DNA of 14,879 nucleotides from CAYVUM01 sp964454795 (GTDB lineage: Bacteria > Pseudomonadota > Alphaproteobacteria > Rhodospirillales > Defluviicoccaceae). Each line of letters begins with the position of its first letter. Position 1 is the stretch's first letter. The translations under genes and the position numbers were made by a program. The notes below the pieces were generated by a model. That model had not been told where the DNA came from, did no database searches, and worked only from the letters and a program-made list of their open reading frames with translations. The DNA lies in contig CAYVUM010000084.1 of the NCBI GenBank assembly GCA_964454795.1, positions 1-14,879 on the forward strand. Reading direction: 5' to 3'. Below are positions 6,619 through 13,745 of this stretch, piece after piece.

Positions 6619-8526
6619 ATGTCCATGCTGACCCCGACCGCAACGGCGCCGCGACCCGATCCGGCGCACGCCCGCCAGTCGCTGGAATCCGCTGTGGTCC
6701 GGTTTGCCGGCGACTCTGGCGACGGCATCCAGGTCACCGGCGGACGGTTTGCGGAAACCACCGCACTGGCCGGCAACGACCTTGCCACCTTCCCCGACTT
6801 TCCCGCCGAGATCCGCGCGCCGGTGGGCACCACTTACGGTGTTTCCGCCTTTCAGATCAATTTCGGTGCCCGGACGATCAAGACCGCCGGCGACCGGCCG
6901 GACACCCTCGTCGCCTTCAACCCGGCGGCGCTGAAGGTGGAGCTTGGTCAGGTGCGCCCCGGCGGTCTGGTGATCATCGACTCCGGGTCGTTCACCGAGC
7001 GGGCGCTGCGCAAGGCGGGCTTCGAGGCCGATCCGCGCAGCGACGGCACCCTCGATCCGTATCGCGTCATCGAGGTGGACATCGCCCAGCGCACCCTCGA
7101 TGCCGTCAAGGGCCAGGGGCTTTCCAAGAACGACTCGATGCGCTGCAAGAACATGTGGGCGCTCGGGCTGGTCTACTGGCTTTACGACCGTGACCGGCAG
7201 CCGACGTTGCGCTGGCTGGAGCGCAAGTTCGCGGACAAACCGGCCCTTGCCGCGGCCAACGCCGCCGCGCTGAACGCCGGTCATGCCTATGGCGAGACCG
7301 TCGAGCTGCCCGGCGAGATCACCGGCTTCACCGTCGACCCGGCGCCGATCGCCCCCGGCGCCTACCGCTCTGTCACCGGCGGCGAGGCGATGGCCTTTGG
7401 CCTGGTCGCCGGCGCCCATCTTGCCAACCTGCCGATGCTGTTCGCCTCCTATCCGATCACCCCGGCCTCGCCGCTGCTGCACCTGCTCGCCTCGCTCGAC
7501 ACCTACGGTGCGACGACCCTGCAGGCTGAGGACGAGATTTCCGCCTGCTGCGCGGCAATCGGCGCCGCCTTTGCGGGGGTTCTCGGGGTGACGTCCTCCT
7601 CGGGACCTGGCATCGCGCTGAAGACCGAGGCGATCGGCCTCGCAATCGCCACCGAGCTCCCGCTGGTGATCATCAACACCCAGCGCGCCGGTCCCTCCAC
7701 CGGGCTGCCGACCAAGACCGAACAGTCCGACCTCTACCAGGCCGTGTACGGCCGCAATGCCGATGCGCCGGTGGTGGTGCTTGCGGCGCGCTCGCCGGCC
7801 GATTGCTTCGAGGTCGCCGTGGAGGCGGTGCGGATCGCCACAAAGTACATGACGCCGGTGATCGTCCTCAGCGACGGTTACATTGCCAATGCCGCACAGC
7901 CGTGGCGGATGCCAGAGGTGGCGGCGATGACCCCGTTCCCGGTGTCATTCCGCGGCGATCCGGACGACTTTCAGCCCTATGCCCGCGATCCGGAGACGTT
8001 GGCGCGGCCGTGGGCACGGCCCGGCACCCTGGGACTCGCCCACCGGATCGGCGGGATCGAGAAAGCCGACGGTGCCGGCAACATTTCCTACGATCCGGCC
8101 AACCATCAGCGGATGACTGATCTGCGGGCTGCCAAGATTGCCCGGGTGGCTGCCGACATTCCCCCGCAAGGCGTGGAAGACGGTCCGGAACAGGGTCCTC
8201 TGGCGGTGGTCGGCTGGGGCTCCACCTACGGGCCGATCAGCCGGGCGGTGGCGACGATGCGCGCCGCCGGCTACGACGTCGCCCACATCCATCTGCGCCA
8301 CCTCTGGCCGTTGCCGGGCAACCTGGGAGCGCTGCTCCGCGGCTACGACCGGGTGATGGTGCCAGAGATGAACACCGGGCAACTGCGCACACTGTTGCGC
8401 GCCGAAACCCTGATCGATATCGAAGGTCTGAACAAGGTGGCCGGCCAGCCGTTCAAGATCAGCGAGATCGAAACGGCGATCCGTGCCCGCCTCGACGGAC
8501 CGGCAGAGAGGACCCCGAACCGATGA
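6619..8526 (+). CDS. korA: 2-oxoacid:ferredoxin oxidoreductase, fused gamma-alpha subunit (KorA)
   Basis: A 635-residue subunit of a thiamine-dependent 2-oxoacid:ferredoxin oxidoreductase, most likely acting on 2-oxoglutarate (2-oxoglutarate + CoA + oxidised ferredoxin to succinyl-CoA + CO2 + reduced ferredoxin). The N-terminal gamma domain (about 22-205) begins with the motif GDSGDGIQVTG (31-41). The alpha part starts near 250 with GGEAMAFGL, then YPITPASP (278-285), TSSSGPG (325-331) and the stretch QRAGPSTGLPTKTEQSDL (355-372), which is typical of 2-oxoglutarate-type enzymes rather than pyruvate enzymes. The gamma-alpha fusion and length match KorA (about 600-635). The start is uncertain: ATGs at 6619 and 6625 both lie some 20 nt or more from the AGGAG at 6594. 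Its TGA overlaps the korB start (ATGA). Substrate assignment is inference. Confidence 0.9.
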   Translation: MSMLTPTATAPRPDPAHARQSLESAVVRFAGDSGDGIQVTGGRFAETTALAGNDLATFPDFPAEIRAPVGTTYGVSAFQINFGARTIKTAGDRPDTLVAFNPAALKVELGQVRPGGLVIIDSGSFTERALRKAGFEADPRSDGTLDPYRVIEVDIAQRTLDAVKGQGLSKNDSMRCKNMWALGLVYWLYDRDRQPTLRWLERKFADKPALAAANAAALNAGHAYGETVELPGEITGFTVDPAPIAPGAYRSVTGGEAMAFGLVAGAHLANLPMLFASYPITPASPLLHLLASLDTYGATTLQAEDEISACCAAIGAAFAGVLGVTSSSGPGIALKTEAIGLAIATELPLVIINTQRAGPSTGLPTKTEQSDLYQAVYGRNADAPVVVLAARSPADCFEVAVEAVRIATKYMTPVIVLSDGYIANAAQPWRMPEVAAMTPFPVSFRGDPDDFQPYARDPETLARPWARPGTLGLAHRIGGIEKADGAGNISYDPANHQRMTDLRAAKIARVAADIPPQGVEDGPEQGPLAVVGWGSTYGPISRAVATMRAAGYDVAHIHLRHLWPLPGNLGALLRGYDRVMVPEMNTGQLRTLLRAETLIDIEGLNKVAGQPFKISEIETAIRARLDGPAERTPNR

Positions 8527-9551
8527 ACGAAATCGCCGTTCCCGACCGCCTCAAGCCCCAGGATTTCGCGTCTGATCAGGAGGTCCGCTGGTGCCCCGGG
8601 TGCGGCGATTACGCGATCCTGAAGGCGGTACAGCGGACCCTCGCGGAGATCGGTGCGCGGCCGGAGTCCACTGTCTTCGTCTCCGGGATCGGCTGCTCCT
8701 CGCGGTTTCCCTATTATCTGTCCACGTACGGCTTCCACACGATCCACGGCCGGGCGCCGGCGGTGGCAACGGGGATCAAGCTCGCCAATCCCGACCTGGA
8801 CGTCTGGATCGCCACCGGCGACGGCGACGGCTTGTCGATCGGCGGCAATCACCTGCTGCACGTCCTGAGGCGCAACCTCGATGTCCAGATCCTGTTGTTC
8901 AACAACGAGATTTACGGGCTGACCAAGGGCCAGTACTCGCCGACGTCGCACATCGGCACCCGCTCCCCCTCGACTCCCGGCGGCTCCCTCGACGCGCCGG
9001 TGTCGGCGGCCCGGTTCGCGCTCGGCTCGGGCGCCCGGTTTGTGGCCCGGGCGATCGATACCGACAAGCGGCTGGTGGATACGCTAAAACGGGCGCATGG
9101 CCACCGCGGCGCGTCGTTTGTGGAGATCTTCCAGAACTGCATTGTCTACAACGACGACGTGTTCGCCGAGTTCACGGCGAAGGACGTGGCCGCCGAGCGC
9201 CAGCTTCATGTGGAACATGGCAAGCCACTGCGGTTCGGCCGCGATGGCGAATTAGGGCTGCGCCTCGATGCGCGCACCCTCAGCCTGCAGCGGGTGACCC
9301 TCGGGGTGGACGGGGTCGGCGAGGACGATCTTCTGCTCCACGATGAGACCAATCCGACCCTCGCCGGACTGCTGGCGGCCCTTACCCCGCCGGCGATGCC
9401 CATGGCACTCGGGGTTCTGTATTGCGCCCCGGCGCCCAGCTTCGAGACCCAGTTGCGCTCCGTCCGGCCGATGGAAGACGGCTCGCCGACCACCGCGGCG
9501 GCGATTGACGCGCTGCTGCGCCGCGGTCACACCTGGACGGTCGAAGGGTGA
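8523..9551 (+). CDS. korB: 2-oxoacid:ferredoxin oxidoreductase, beta subunit (KorB)
   Basis: A 342-residue beta subunit that binds thiamine pyrophosphate and a [4Fe-4S] cluster. Four cysteines are in the positions expected for cluster ligands: C24 and C27 in WCPGCGDY, C58 in GIGCSS and C206 in QNCIVYN. The TPP/Mg motif reads GDGDGLSIGGNH (99-110) followed by NNEIYGLTKGQYSPTS (127-142). The HGRAP segment (75-79) is also typical. Length is normal for KorB (about 280-350). Its ATG overlaps the korA stop by 4 bp, with GAGAGGA as ribosome site just upstream, so the two subunits are almost certainly translationally coupled. The enzyme has no ferredoxin domain of its own and needs a separate electron carrier. 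Confidence 0.93.
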   Translation: MNEIAVPDRLKPQDFASDQEVRWCPGCGDYAILKAVQRTLAEIGARPESTVFVSGIGCSSRFPYYLSTYGFHTIHGRAPAVATGIKLANPDLDVWIATGDGDGLSIGGNHLLHVLRRNLDVQILLFNNEIYGLTKGQYSPTSHIGTRSPSTPGGSLDAPVSAARFALGSGARFVARAIDTDKRLVDTLKRAHGHRGASFVEIFQNCIVYNDDVFAEFTAKDVAAERQLHVEHGKPLRFGRDGELGLRLDARTLSLQRVTLGVDGVGEDDLLLHDETNPTLAGLLAALTPPAMPMALGVLYCAPAPSFETQLRSVRPMEDGSPTTAAAIDALLRRGHTWTVEG

Positions 9552-9634
9552 GCGGTTAGCCTGAATCGGCAGCGGGTTACCGCCGGCTCTCGCCGACCGG
9601 CGGGGCGCGCGGTCCGAAAGGCGGTCTCGTCAAC

Positions 9635-10963
9635 GTGCCAGCACCCTTGAGCGTTGCCATTGTCGGAGCCGGGCCGGCTGGTTTCTATACAGCCGAGGCC
9701 CTGGCTGACCGTGATCACCACTGCCGGATCGACCTGATCGAGCGCCTGCCGACGCCGTACGGACTGATCCGCGCCGGCGTCGCCCCCGATCATCAGGCAG
9801 TCAAGCAGATCGAACGGCGGTTCGCCAGGACGGCAACCCGCACCGAGATCCGCTATTTCGGCAACGTCACCGTCGGTCGTGACGTGAGCTTCGACGAGCT
9901 TCGCGGCATGTACGATGCGGTCGTGCTCGCCGTGGGCGCGCCGGTGGACCGGTATCTGGGCATTCCCGGGGAGAACAAACGGGGGGTCTACGGATCTGCG
10001 CTGTTCGTCGGCTGGTACAACGGCCATCCCGGCTTTCGCGACCTCAATCCGCCGCTCGACACCCCCGCCGCGGTGGTGGTCGGGATCGGCAACGTCGCCC
10101 TTGATGTCGCTAGGATCCTGGTCAAGACCGAGGAGGAGCTGGCCGACTCCGACATCGCCGACCCGGCGGCGACGATCCTCCGGGGGAGCCGGATCCGCGA
10201 CGTGACGATCCTCGGCCGCCGCGGCCCACTGGATGCCCGGTTCACCATCGGCGAGCTGCGTGAAATGGGCGGGCTCGACCAGGCAACCCCTCTCGCCGAT
10301 CCGGCAGACCTGGCCGATGCGGTGCCGGACAGCCACCCTGACCGCCGCCATAAGGACAAAATCCTGCGGGTTCTCGGCGATTACGCCCGCCGGGACGAAC
10401 CGGACAAGCCGAGGCGGGTCTGTTTCCGATTCTTTGCCGCACCGACCGCGCTGCTCGGCGGCGAGCGGGTCGAGGCAGTCCGGATCGAACGCACACAGGT
10501 CCGGGACGGCCGGCTGGCGGGCACCGGCAGGTTCGAGGAGATCCCTTGTGGCCTGGTGATCTCGGCAGTCGGCTATCGCGGCGAGCCGATCCCCGGGGTG
10601 CCCTTCGATGCGTCGGAAGGCCGGGTGGTCAACGACGGCGGGCGGGTCGCACCGGGGGTGTATGCGGTCGGCTGGGCGAAACGCGGGCCCACCGGGGTGA
10701 TCGGCAGCAACCGCCCGGACGGGCAACGGTGCGCAGACCAGCTCACCGCCGATTTCAAAGACTTCGTCTCCTCTGATCGAACCGCCGACGGCCGCGCGGG
10801 ACGGGACGCCCTGGTCAACCTGCTCACCGCCCGGGGGGTTCGCGCTGTCAGCTTCGAGGACTGGCTGAAAATCGACGCCGCTGAACGGGCCGCCGCCGAG
10901 GGCCGGCAGCCGCGGCGCAAATTCACCCGCCTCTCGGAGATGCTGGCGGTCCTGGACCGGTAG
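9635..10963 (+). CDS. FAD-dependent ferredoxin-NADP+ reductase, FprA/adrenodoxin-reductase type
   Basis: A 442-residue flavoprotein of the adrenodoxin reductase/mycobacterial FprA family, which moves electrons between ferredoxin and NADP(H). The FAD-binding GAGPAG lies at 11-16. The family signature PYGLIRAGVAPDH is at 41-53, the NADPH-binding GIGNVALDVARIL at 150-162, and the C-terminal FAD contact GWAKRGPTGVIGSN near 350. Length fits FprA (about 450). The start is taken as GTG at 9635; a TTG at 9647 would also preserve the domain, and the ribosome site (AAAGGCGG near 9617) is modest. The gene begins 83 bp after korB on the same strand, so co-transcription is likely. That context suggests it either draws NADPH from ferredoxin reduced by KorAB or feeds KorAB in reverse. 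Confidence 0.92.
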   Translation: MPAPLSVAIVGAGPAGFYTAEALADRDHHCRIDLIERLPTPYGLIRAGVAPDHQAVKQIERRFARTATRTEIRYFGNVTVGRDVSFDELRGMYDAVVLAVGAPVDRYLGIPGENKRGVYGSALFVGWYNGHPGFRDLNPPLDTPAAVVVGIGNVALDVARILVKTEEELADSDIADPAATILRGSRIRDVTILGRRGPLDARFTIGELREMGGLDQATPLADPADLADAVPDSHPDRRHKDKILRVLGDYARRDEPDKPRRVCFRFFAAPTALLGGERVEAVRIERTQVRDGRLAGTGRFEEIPCGLVISAVGYRGEPIPGVPFDASEGRVVNDGGRVAPGVYAVGWAKRGPTGVIGSNRPDGQRCADQLTADFKDFVSSDRTADGRAGRDALVNLLTARGVRAVSFEDWLKIDAAERAAAEGRQPRRKFTRLSEMLAVLDR

Positions 10964-11135
10964 GAGATGCGGGGCTGCCTTGGCCGATCCGGGTGTCGGC
11001 GTTCTTTACACCTGCAAGCCTTTGAATTTTCTTCATATTCCTGATACGTTCCAGACTCGCGGTGACGGCGGTGTTCACTCCGCTCCTCGTTCATCCCGTC
11101 GACAAACCTTTGGAAAACAGTACAAACTTCGAAAT

Positions 11136-11153
11136 TGCGTCGACTGCGACGCA
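11136..11153. promoter_or_regulatory. Perfect inverted repeat, possible regulator site
   Basis: TGCGTCG and CGACGCA form perfect 7-bp arms around ACTG. The site lies about 96 bp upstream of the -24 element of the sigma-54 promoter, within the range used by bacterial enhancer-binding proteins. It could equally be a small RNA hairpin downstream of the reductase gene. No known regulator consensus is recognised. Confidence 0.4.
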
Positions 11154-11169
11154 GCCGCACCCGGCCGGG

Positions 11170-11194
11170 GTGTCAAATTCTTTGACACTTTTTT
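11170..11194 (+). promoter_or_regulatory. Perfect inverted repeat with T6 run: enhancer site or intrinsic terminator
   Basis: GTGTCAAA and TTTGACAC are perfect 8-bp arms around TTC (11170-11188), followed directly by TTTTTT (11189-11194). The repeat centre is about 97 bp upstream of the predicted sigma-54 start site near 11276, a typical place for an NtrC-type activator dimer. The same features also fit an intrinsic terminator ending transcription from the upstream korAB/reductase cassette, though the AT-rich stem would be weak for that. The two roles are not exclusive. Confidence 0.5.
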
Positions 11195-11249
11195 GCCGGT
11201 GTTCGCTCGTCGTTTTCCTAACGCTCTGAATAGATTTGAATTTCATCCG

Positions 11250-11265
11250 TGGCACGAATCTTGCT
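11250..11265 (+). promoter_or_regulatory. Sigma-54 (RpoN) -24/-12 promoter
   Basis: TGGCAC (11250-11255), five bases GAATC, then TTGCT (11261-11265) match the sigma-54 consensus TGGCAC-N5-TTGCW in full. The GG at 11251-11252 and GC at 11263-11264 are exactly 10 nt apart, as required. Transcription would begin near 11276, giving a leader of about 38 nt with a GGGAGG ribosome site (11301-11306) before the ATG at 11314. Sigma-54 promoters need an ATP-dependent enhancer-binding protein; its likely site is one of the inverted repeats upstream. Confidence 0.88.
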
Positions 11266-11313
11266 TACCGGATCGGGCGGCGGTTGCCAACATTCGAGAC
11301 GGGAGGATCGTTC

Positions 11314-12147
11314 ATGCACGTGCGAAAGAACTGCCAGCTGCCGAACGCAGTCGTGGTGTCAGGCGCTCTGGCTGTTGTCGCTCTGGCCTATGCCGGCCCC
11401 GCGCAGGCGCTCAAACTGGATACCCTCAACATTCCGTCGGACGCCGCCGCGTGGGCTCAGGCCCTTCAGGAGGGGGTGGCACCGGGACCTGACAGTCTCA
11501 CCCAGCCGGCGACGAATTTTTACGAGAGCCAGATCGGCCAGGAAATGGACCCTGGTCTCGGGCCGATCGGCTCGTTCGTTCCGGTTGTCCCGGTGCTGAC
11601 CCCGCTCGCCGATATCGAGGACACGACCGGCGAAATCCGCGACGGACTGGTGATGAGCTGGAACGAAGCGGACAGCGGCAATCCGGAAATTCTGAATGTG
11701 GCTCAGTTCGTCATCAATGACGAAGCGCCGGGCGGCTCGGACCTCACCGGCTTGCACATGAAGTTCACCATCAACCCGCCGCCGGGCATCTGGGATGTTT
11801 CCTTCGAGCTGATCGATACTGAGGGAGATGCCCGCGGCTGGTTTGGCATGCCCGGCACCAATGCCTGGCAGACCCAGCAGATCAATTTCGATGTTGCAGG
11901 TCCCCAGGGTCTCTTCACGTTCTTCTCGGAGGATCCGGGCTTCGATATCGACAGCGTCGTGCAGTTCCGGTTCAACGAATCCGCGCAAGGCGGCGCCAGC
12001 GCGTCCTTCCCGGTCGATCCCGCCCTTGGCACGGTTACGCCCTGGAACTCCTGGGATTCGGTGCTGGTCGTGCCGGTGCCGGGGACTGCGCTGATCCTGA
12101 TTCTGGGGATCGCTGGGCTGTCGGTGCTGACCCGCCGCACGCGCTGA
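11314..12147 (+). CDS. Secreted protein with PEP-CTERM/VPLPA-CTERM-like sorting signal
   Basis: A 277-residue exported protein. It has an N-terminal signal peptide (about 1-33) with Arg/Lys at the start, a hydrophobic core and a cleavage-like AQA at 31-33. The mature part has no cysteine, is acidic, Gly/Pro-rich and probably beta-rich, and matches no domain I recognise. The C-terminus is a tripartite sorting signal: VPVPGT, a hydrophobic segment (ALILILGIAGLSVL) and a terminal basic cluster (TRRTR). This is the layout recognised and cleaved by exosortases, with the short motif closest to VPLPA-CTERM. The ATG is preceded by GGGAGG at a 7-nt spacing. An upstream start at 11236 is excluded because it would precede the sigma-54 promoter's start site. 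Known proteins with such tails are often surface or extracellular-matrix components. No exosortase, PrsK/PrsR or polysaccharide gene is in the window, so the function remains unknown. Confidence 0.85.
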   Translation: MHVRKNCQLPNAVVVSGALAVVALAYAGPAQALKLDTLNIPSDAAAWAQALQEGVAPGPDSLTQPATNFYESQIGQEMDPGLGPIGSFVPVVPVLTPLADIEDTTGEIRDGLVMSWNEADSGNPEILNVAQFVINDEAPGGSDLTGLHMKFTINPPPGIWDVSFELIDTEGDARGWFGMPGTNAWQTQQINFDVAGPQGLFTFFSEDPGFDIDSVVQFRFNESAQGGASASFPVDPALGTVTPWNSWDSVLVVPVPGTALILILGIAGLSVLTRRTR

Positions 12148-12185
12148 CCGGCAGAGCCATAGAGGGAGCGAAGCGGTAACGAGCC

Positions 12186-12214
12186 GGGCCTGCGGGGTGA
12201 CGTCCGTCGGGCCC
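12186..12214 (+). terminator. Possible terminator after the VPLPA-CTERM-like gene
   Basis: GGGCC (12186-12190) pairs with GGCCC (12210-12214), with an inner CGG/CCG pairing that extends the stem. A short TTTT follows about 10 nt later (12223-12226). The run is not immediately adjacent, so termination may be partial and the downstream transporter could still receive read-through. The remaining sequence up to 12319 shows no gene and no clear promoter. Confidence 0.3.
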
Positions 12215-12319
12215 CCCACCACCTTTTGATCGCCCGCTCCCGCCGTCTTCCCGTGGGTTCGGCCTTGCCGGACGCGCTGTCTGTGCATCCACCGGGCGCG
12301 CGGCAGCGAACAACGTGGT

Positions 12320-13711
12320 GTGCCCTCCAACCGCCGCGATGGGACCTCTCAGCCCGTGAGCCGCCTGCCCCTGCTGTACTACGCCTTGCCGGCGTTCGCG
12401 CTGGCAATACCAACCATTCCCGTTTACGTATATTTGCCGTCCTTCTACGCGGAGAACCTCGGGGTGGGCCTCGCGGCCACCGGGACAGCGCTGCTCGTTG
12501 CCCGCATCCTCGATGTGATCACCGATCCGCTGATCGGCATCGCCAGCGACCGCTTCCGGCTGCCCGGCGGCCGCCGCAAGCCCTGGATCCTGGTCGGGGC
12601 CATTCTGGCGGCGATCGCGCTCGTGCGGATTTTCCAGCCGCCCGAGGCCGTCTCGGCCGTCTATCTCGCGGTCTGGTCGGTCGTCCTCTATCTCGGCTGG
12701 ACGATGATCGCCGTGCCCTACACCGCCTGGGGCGCCGAGCTCTCCGACGATTACCACGGCCGTGCCCGCATTACCGGCGCCCGGGAGGCGGCCACTGTCC
12801 TCGGCATCCTGGTTGCCGGCGGTGTTCCCGCGGCCGCGGCCAGCCTCGGAGCACGTGATGCCGAAGGCTTGGCGCTGATCGCCTGGCTCGCCATTGTCGT
12901 CGGCGCGCCGACAATCGCGCTGCTGCTCTGGCGGGTTCCCGAGACAGCCGCGAAGTCGCACCCGTCGCTCACCGGGCTGCCCCGCTGGCACCTCGTTGTC
13001 TCGCTGTTCCGCAACCGGCCGTTCATGCGGCTGCTCTCGGCATGGTTCGTCAACGGCCTCGCCAACGGCCTGCCGGCGGTGCTGTTCCCACTCTATCTTC
13101 AGCACGGCCTCGAAGCTTCCCAGGCGGAACAGGGTGTCCTGATCCTCGTCTACTTCGTTTCCGCCGTCGCGGCGATCCCGCTCTGGCTTCGCCTGAGCCG
13201 GCGCTTCAGCAAGCACCACACCTGGTGCGGGGCGATGGCTATGGCGTGCCTCGCATTCATCTGGGTGCCACTGCTTGGTCCGGGTGACATCCCGACATTC
13301 TTCATCATCTGTGTCATTACCGGGATGGCTCTCGGCGCCGACCTGGCGTTACCGCCGGCGATGCAGGCGGACGTGATTGACCTCGACCGCCTGCGCACCG
13401 GGCGCGAACGGGCAGGCCTGTTTTTCGCATTGTGGAGCATGGCGACCAAGCTGGCGCTCGCCTGCGCGGTCGGTTTTGCATTTCCAACCTTGGAACTGGC
13501 CGGTTTTCAAGTCGATCAGTCGAATTCGGCCGATGCCATCCTCGCGCTCGCCCTGCTCTACGCCGCGCTGCCGACGGCACTCAAAGTCGGCGCGATCGCT
13601 GTGGTCTGGCGCCATCCGATGACGCCGGCCAGACAAAAAATTATCCGCCGTCGGCTCGATTCCCGCAGCGAGCGGGCTGACGTGGCGGGAAAGGCGATTG
13701 AACCGATGTGA
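12320..13711 (+). CDS. MFS transporter of the GPH (glycoside-pentoside-hexuronide:cation symporter, MelB-like) type
   Basis: A 463-residue polytopic membrane protein with about 12 predicted hydrophobic helices. The family motif DVITDPLIGIASDR (65-78) and RRKPW (85-89) sit in the first cytoplasmic loop region. The second hallmark, PYTAWGAELSDDY (133-145), follows; in MelB this region contributes to cation and sugar coupling. The acidic residues expected in helix 2 (Asp65, Asp69) are present. The family carries sugars, but members in alphaproteobacteria are often of unknown substrate, so none is assigned. The start is uncertain: GTG at 12320 and GTG at 12356 (before SRLPLLYY) are both possible, and neither has a strong ribosome site. 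The gene begins 172 bp after the VPLPA-CTERM-like gene, on the same strand, and converges on the DUF6134-like gene. Confidence 0.88.
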   Translation: MPSNRRDGTSQPVSRLPLLYYALPAFALAIPTIPVYVYLPSFYAENLGVGLAATGTALLVARILDVITDPLIGIASDRFRLPGGRRKPWILVGAILAAIALVRIFQPPEAVSAVYLAVWSVVLYLGWTMIAVPYTAWGAELSDDYHGRARITGAREAATVLGILVAGGVPAAAASLGARDAEGLALIAWLAIVVGAPTIALLLWRVPETAAKSHPSLTGLPRWHLVVSLFRNRPFMRLLSAWFVNGLANGLPAVLFPLYLQHGLEASQAEQGVLILVYFVSAVAAIPLWLRLSRRFSKHHTWCGAMAMACLAFIWVPLLGPGDIPTFFIICVITGMALGADLALPPAMQADVIDLDRLRTGRERAGLFFALWSMATKLALACAVGFAFPTLELAGFQVDQSNSADAILALALLYAALPTALKVGAIAVVWRHPMTPARQKIIRRRLDSRSERADVAGKAIEPM

Positions 13712-13720
13712 CGCGGGTCG

Positions 13721-13745
13721 GAACCCCCGCTCTCAGGCGGGGTTC
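13721..13745. terminator. Convergent-junction hairpin, possible bidirectional terminator
   Basis: GAACCCCCGC (13721-13730) and GCGGGGTTC (13737-13745) form a 9-bp stem with one bulged C around the loop TCTCAG. The hairpin sits between the transporter stop (13709-13711) and the end of the minus-strand gene, whose TGA (TCA at 13733-13735) lies in the loop. No T-tract flanks it, so termination is inferred from position and stem strength only. Confidence 0.35.

Larger units (their letters stand above)
10964..11313. other. AT-rich regulatory intergenic region before the VPLPA-CTERM-like gene
   Basis: These 350 bp contain no believable gene on either strand. From about 11020 to 11250 the base composition is visibly more AT-rich than the surrounding genes. 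The region holds two perfect inverted repeats (11136-11153 and 11170-11188), a T6 run (11189-11194) and a sigma-54 promoter (11250-11265), listed separately. It therefore looks like a dedicated regulatory leader for the secreted-protein gene rather than a read-through spacer from the upstream reductase gene. Confidence 0.7.

Noticed and set aside
9527..10726. Minus-strand open frame of 399 codons opposite the ferredoxin reductase gene
   Set aside because: The plus strand encodes an intact FprA-type protein with all binding motifs; the antisense product has no recognisable features.
12035..13219. Minus-strand open frame of 394 codons opposite the transporter gene
   Set aside because: It is a charged, low-complexity shadow of a clear 12-helix transporter and overlaps the end of the VPLPA-CTERM-like gene.
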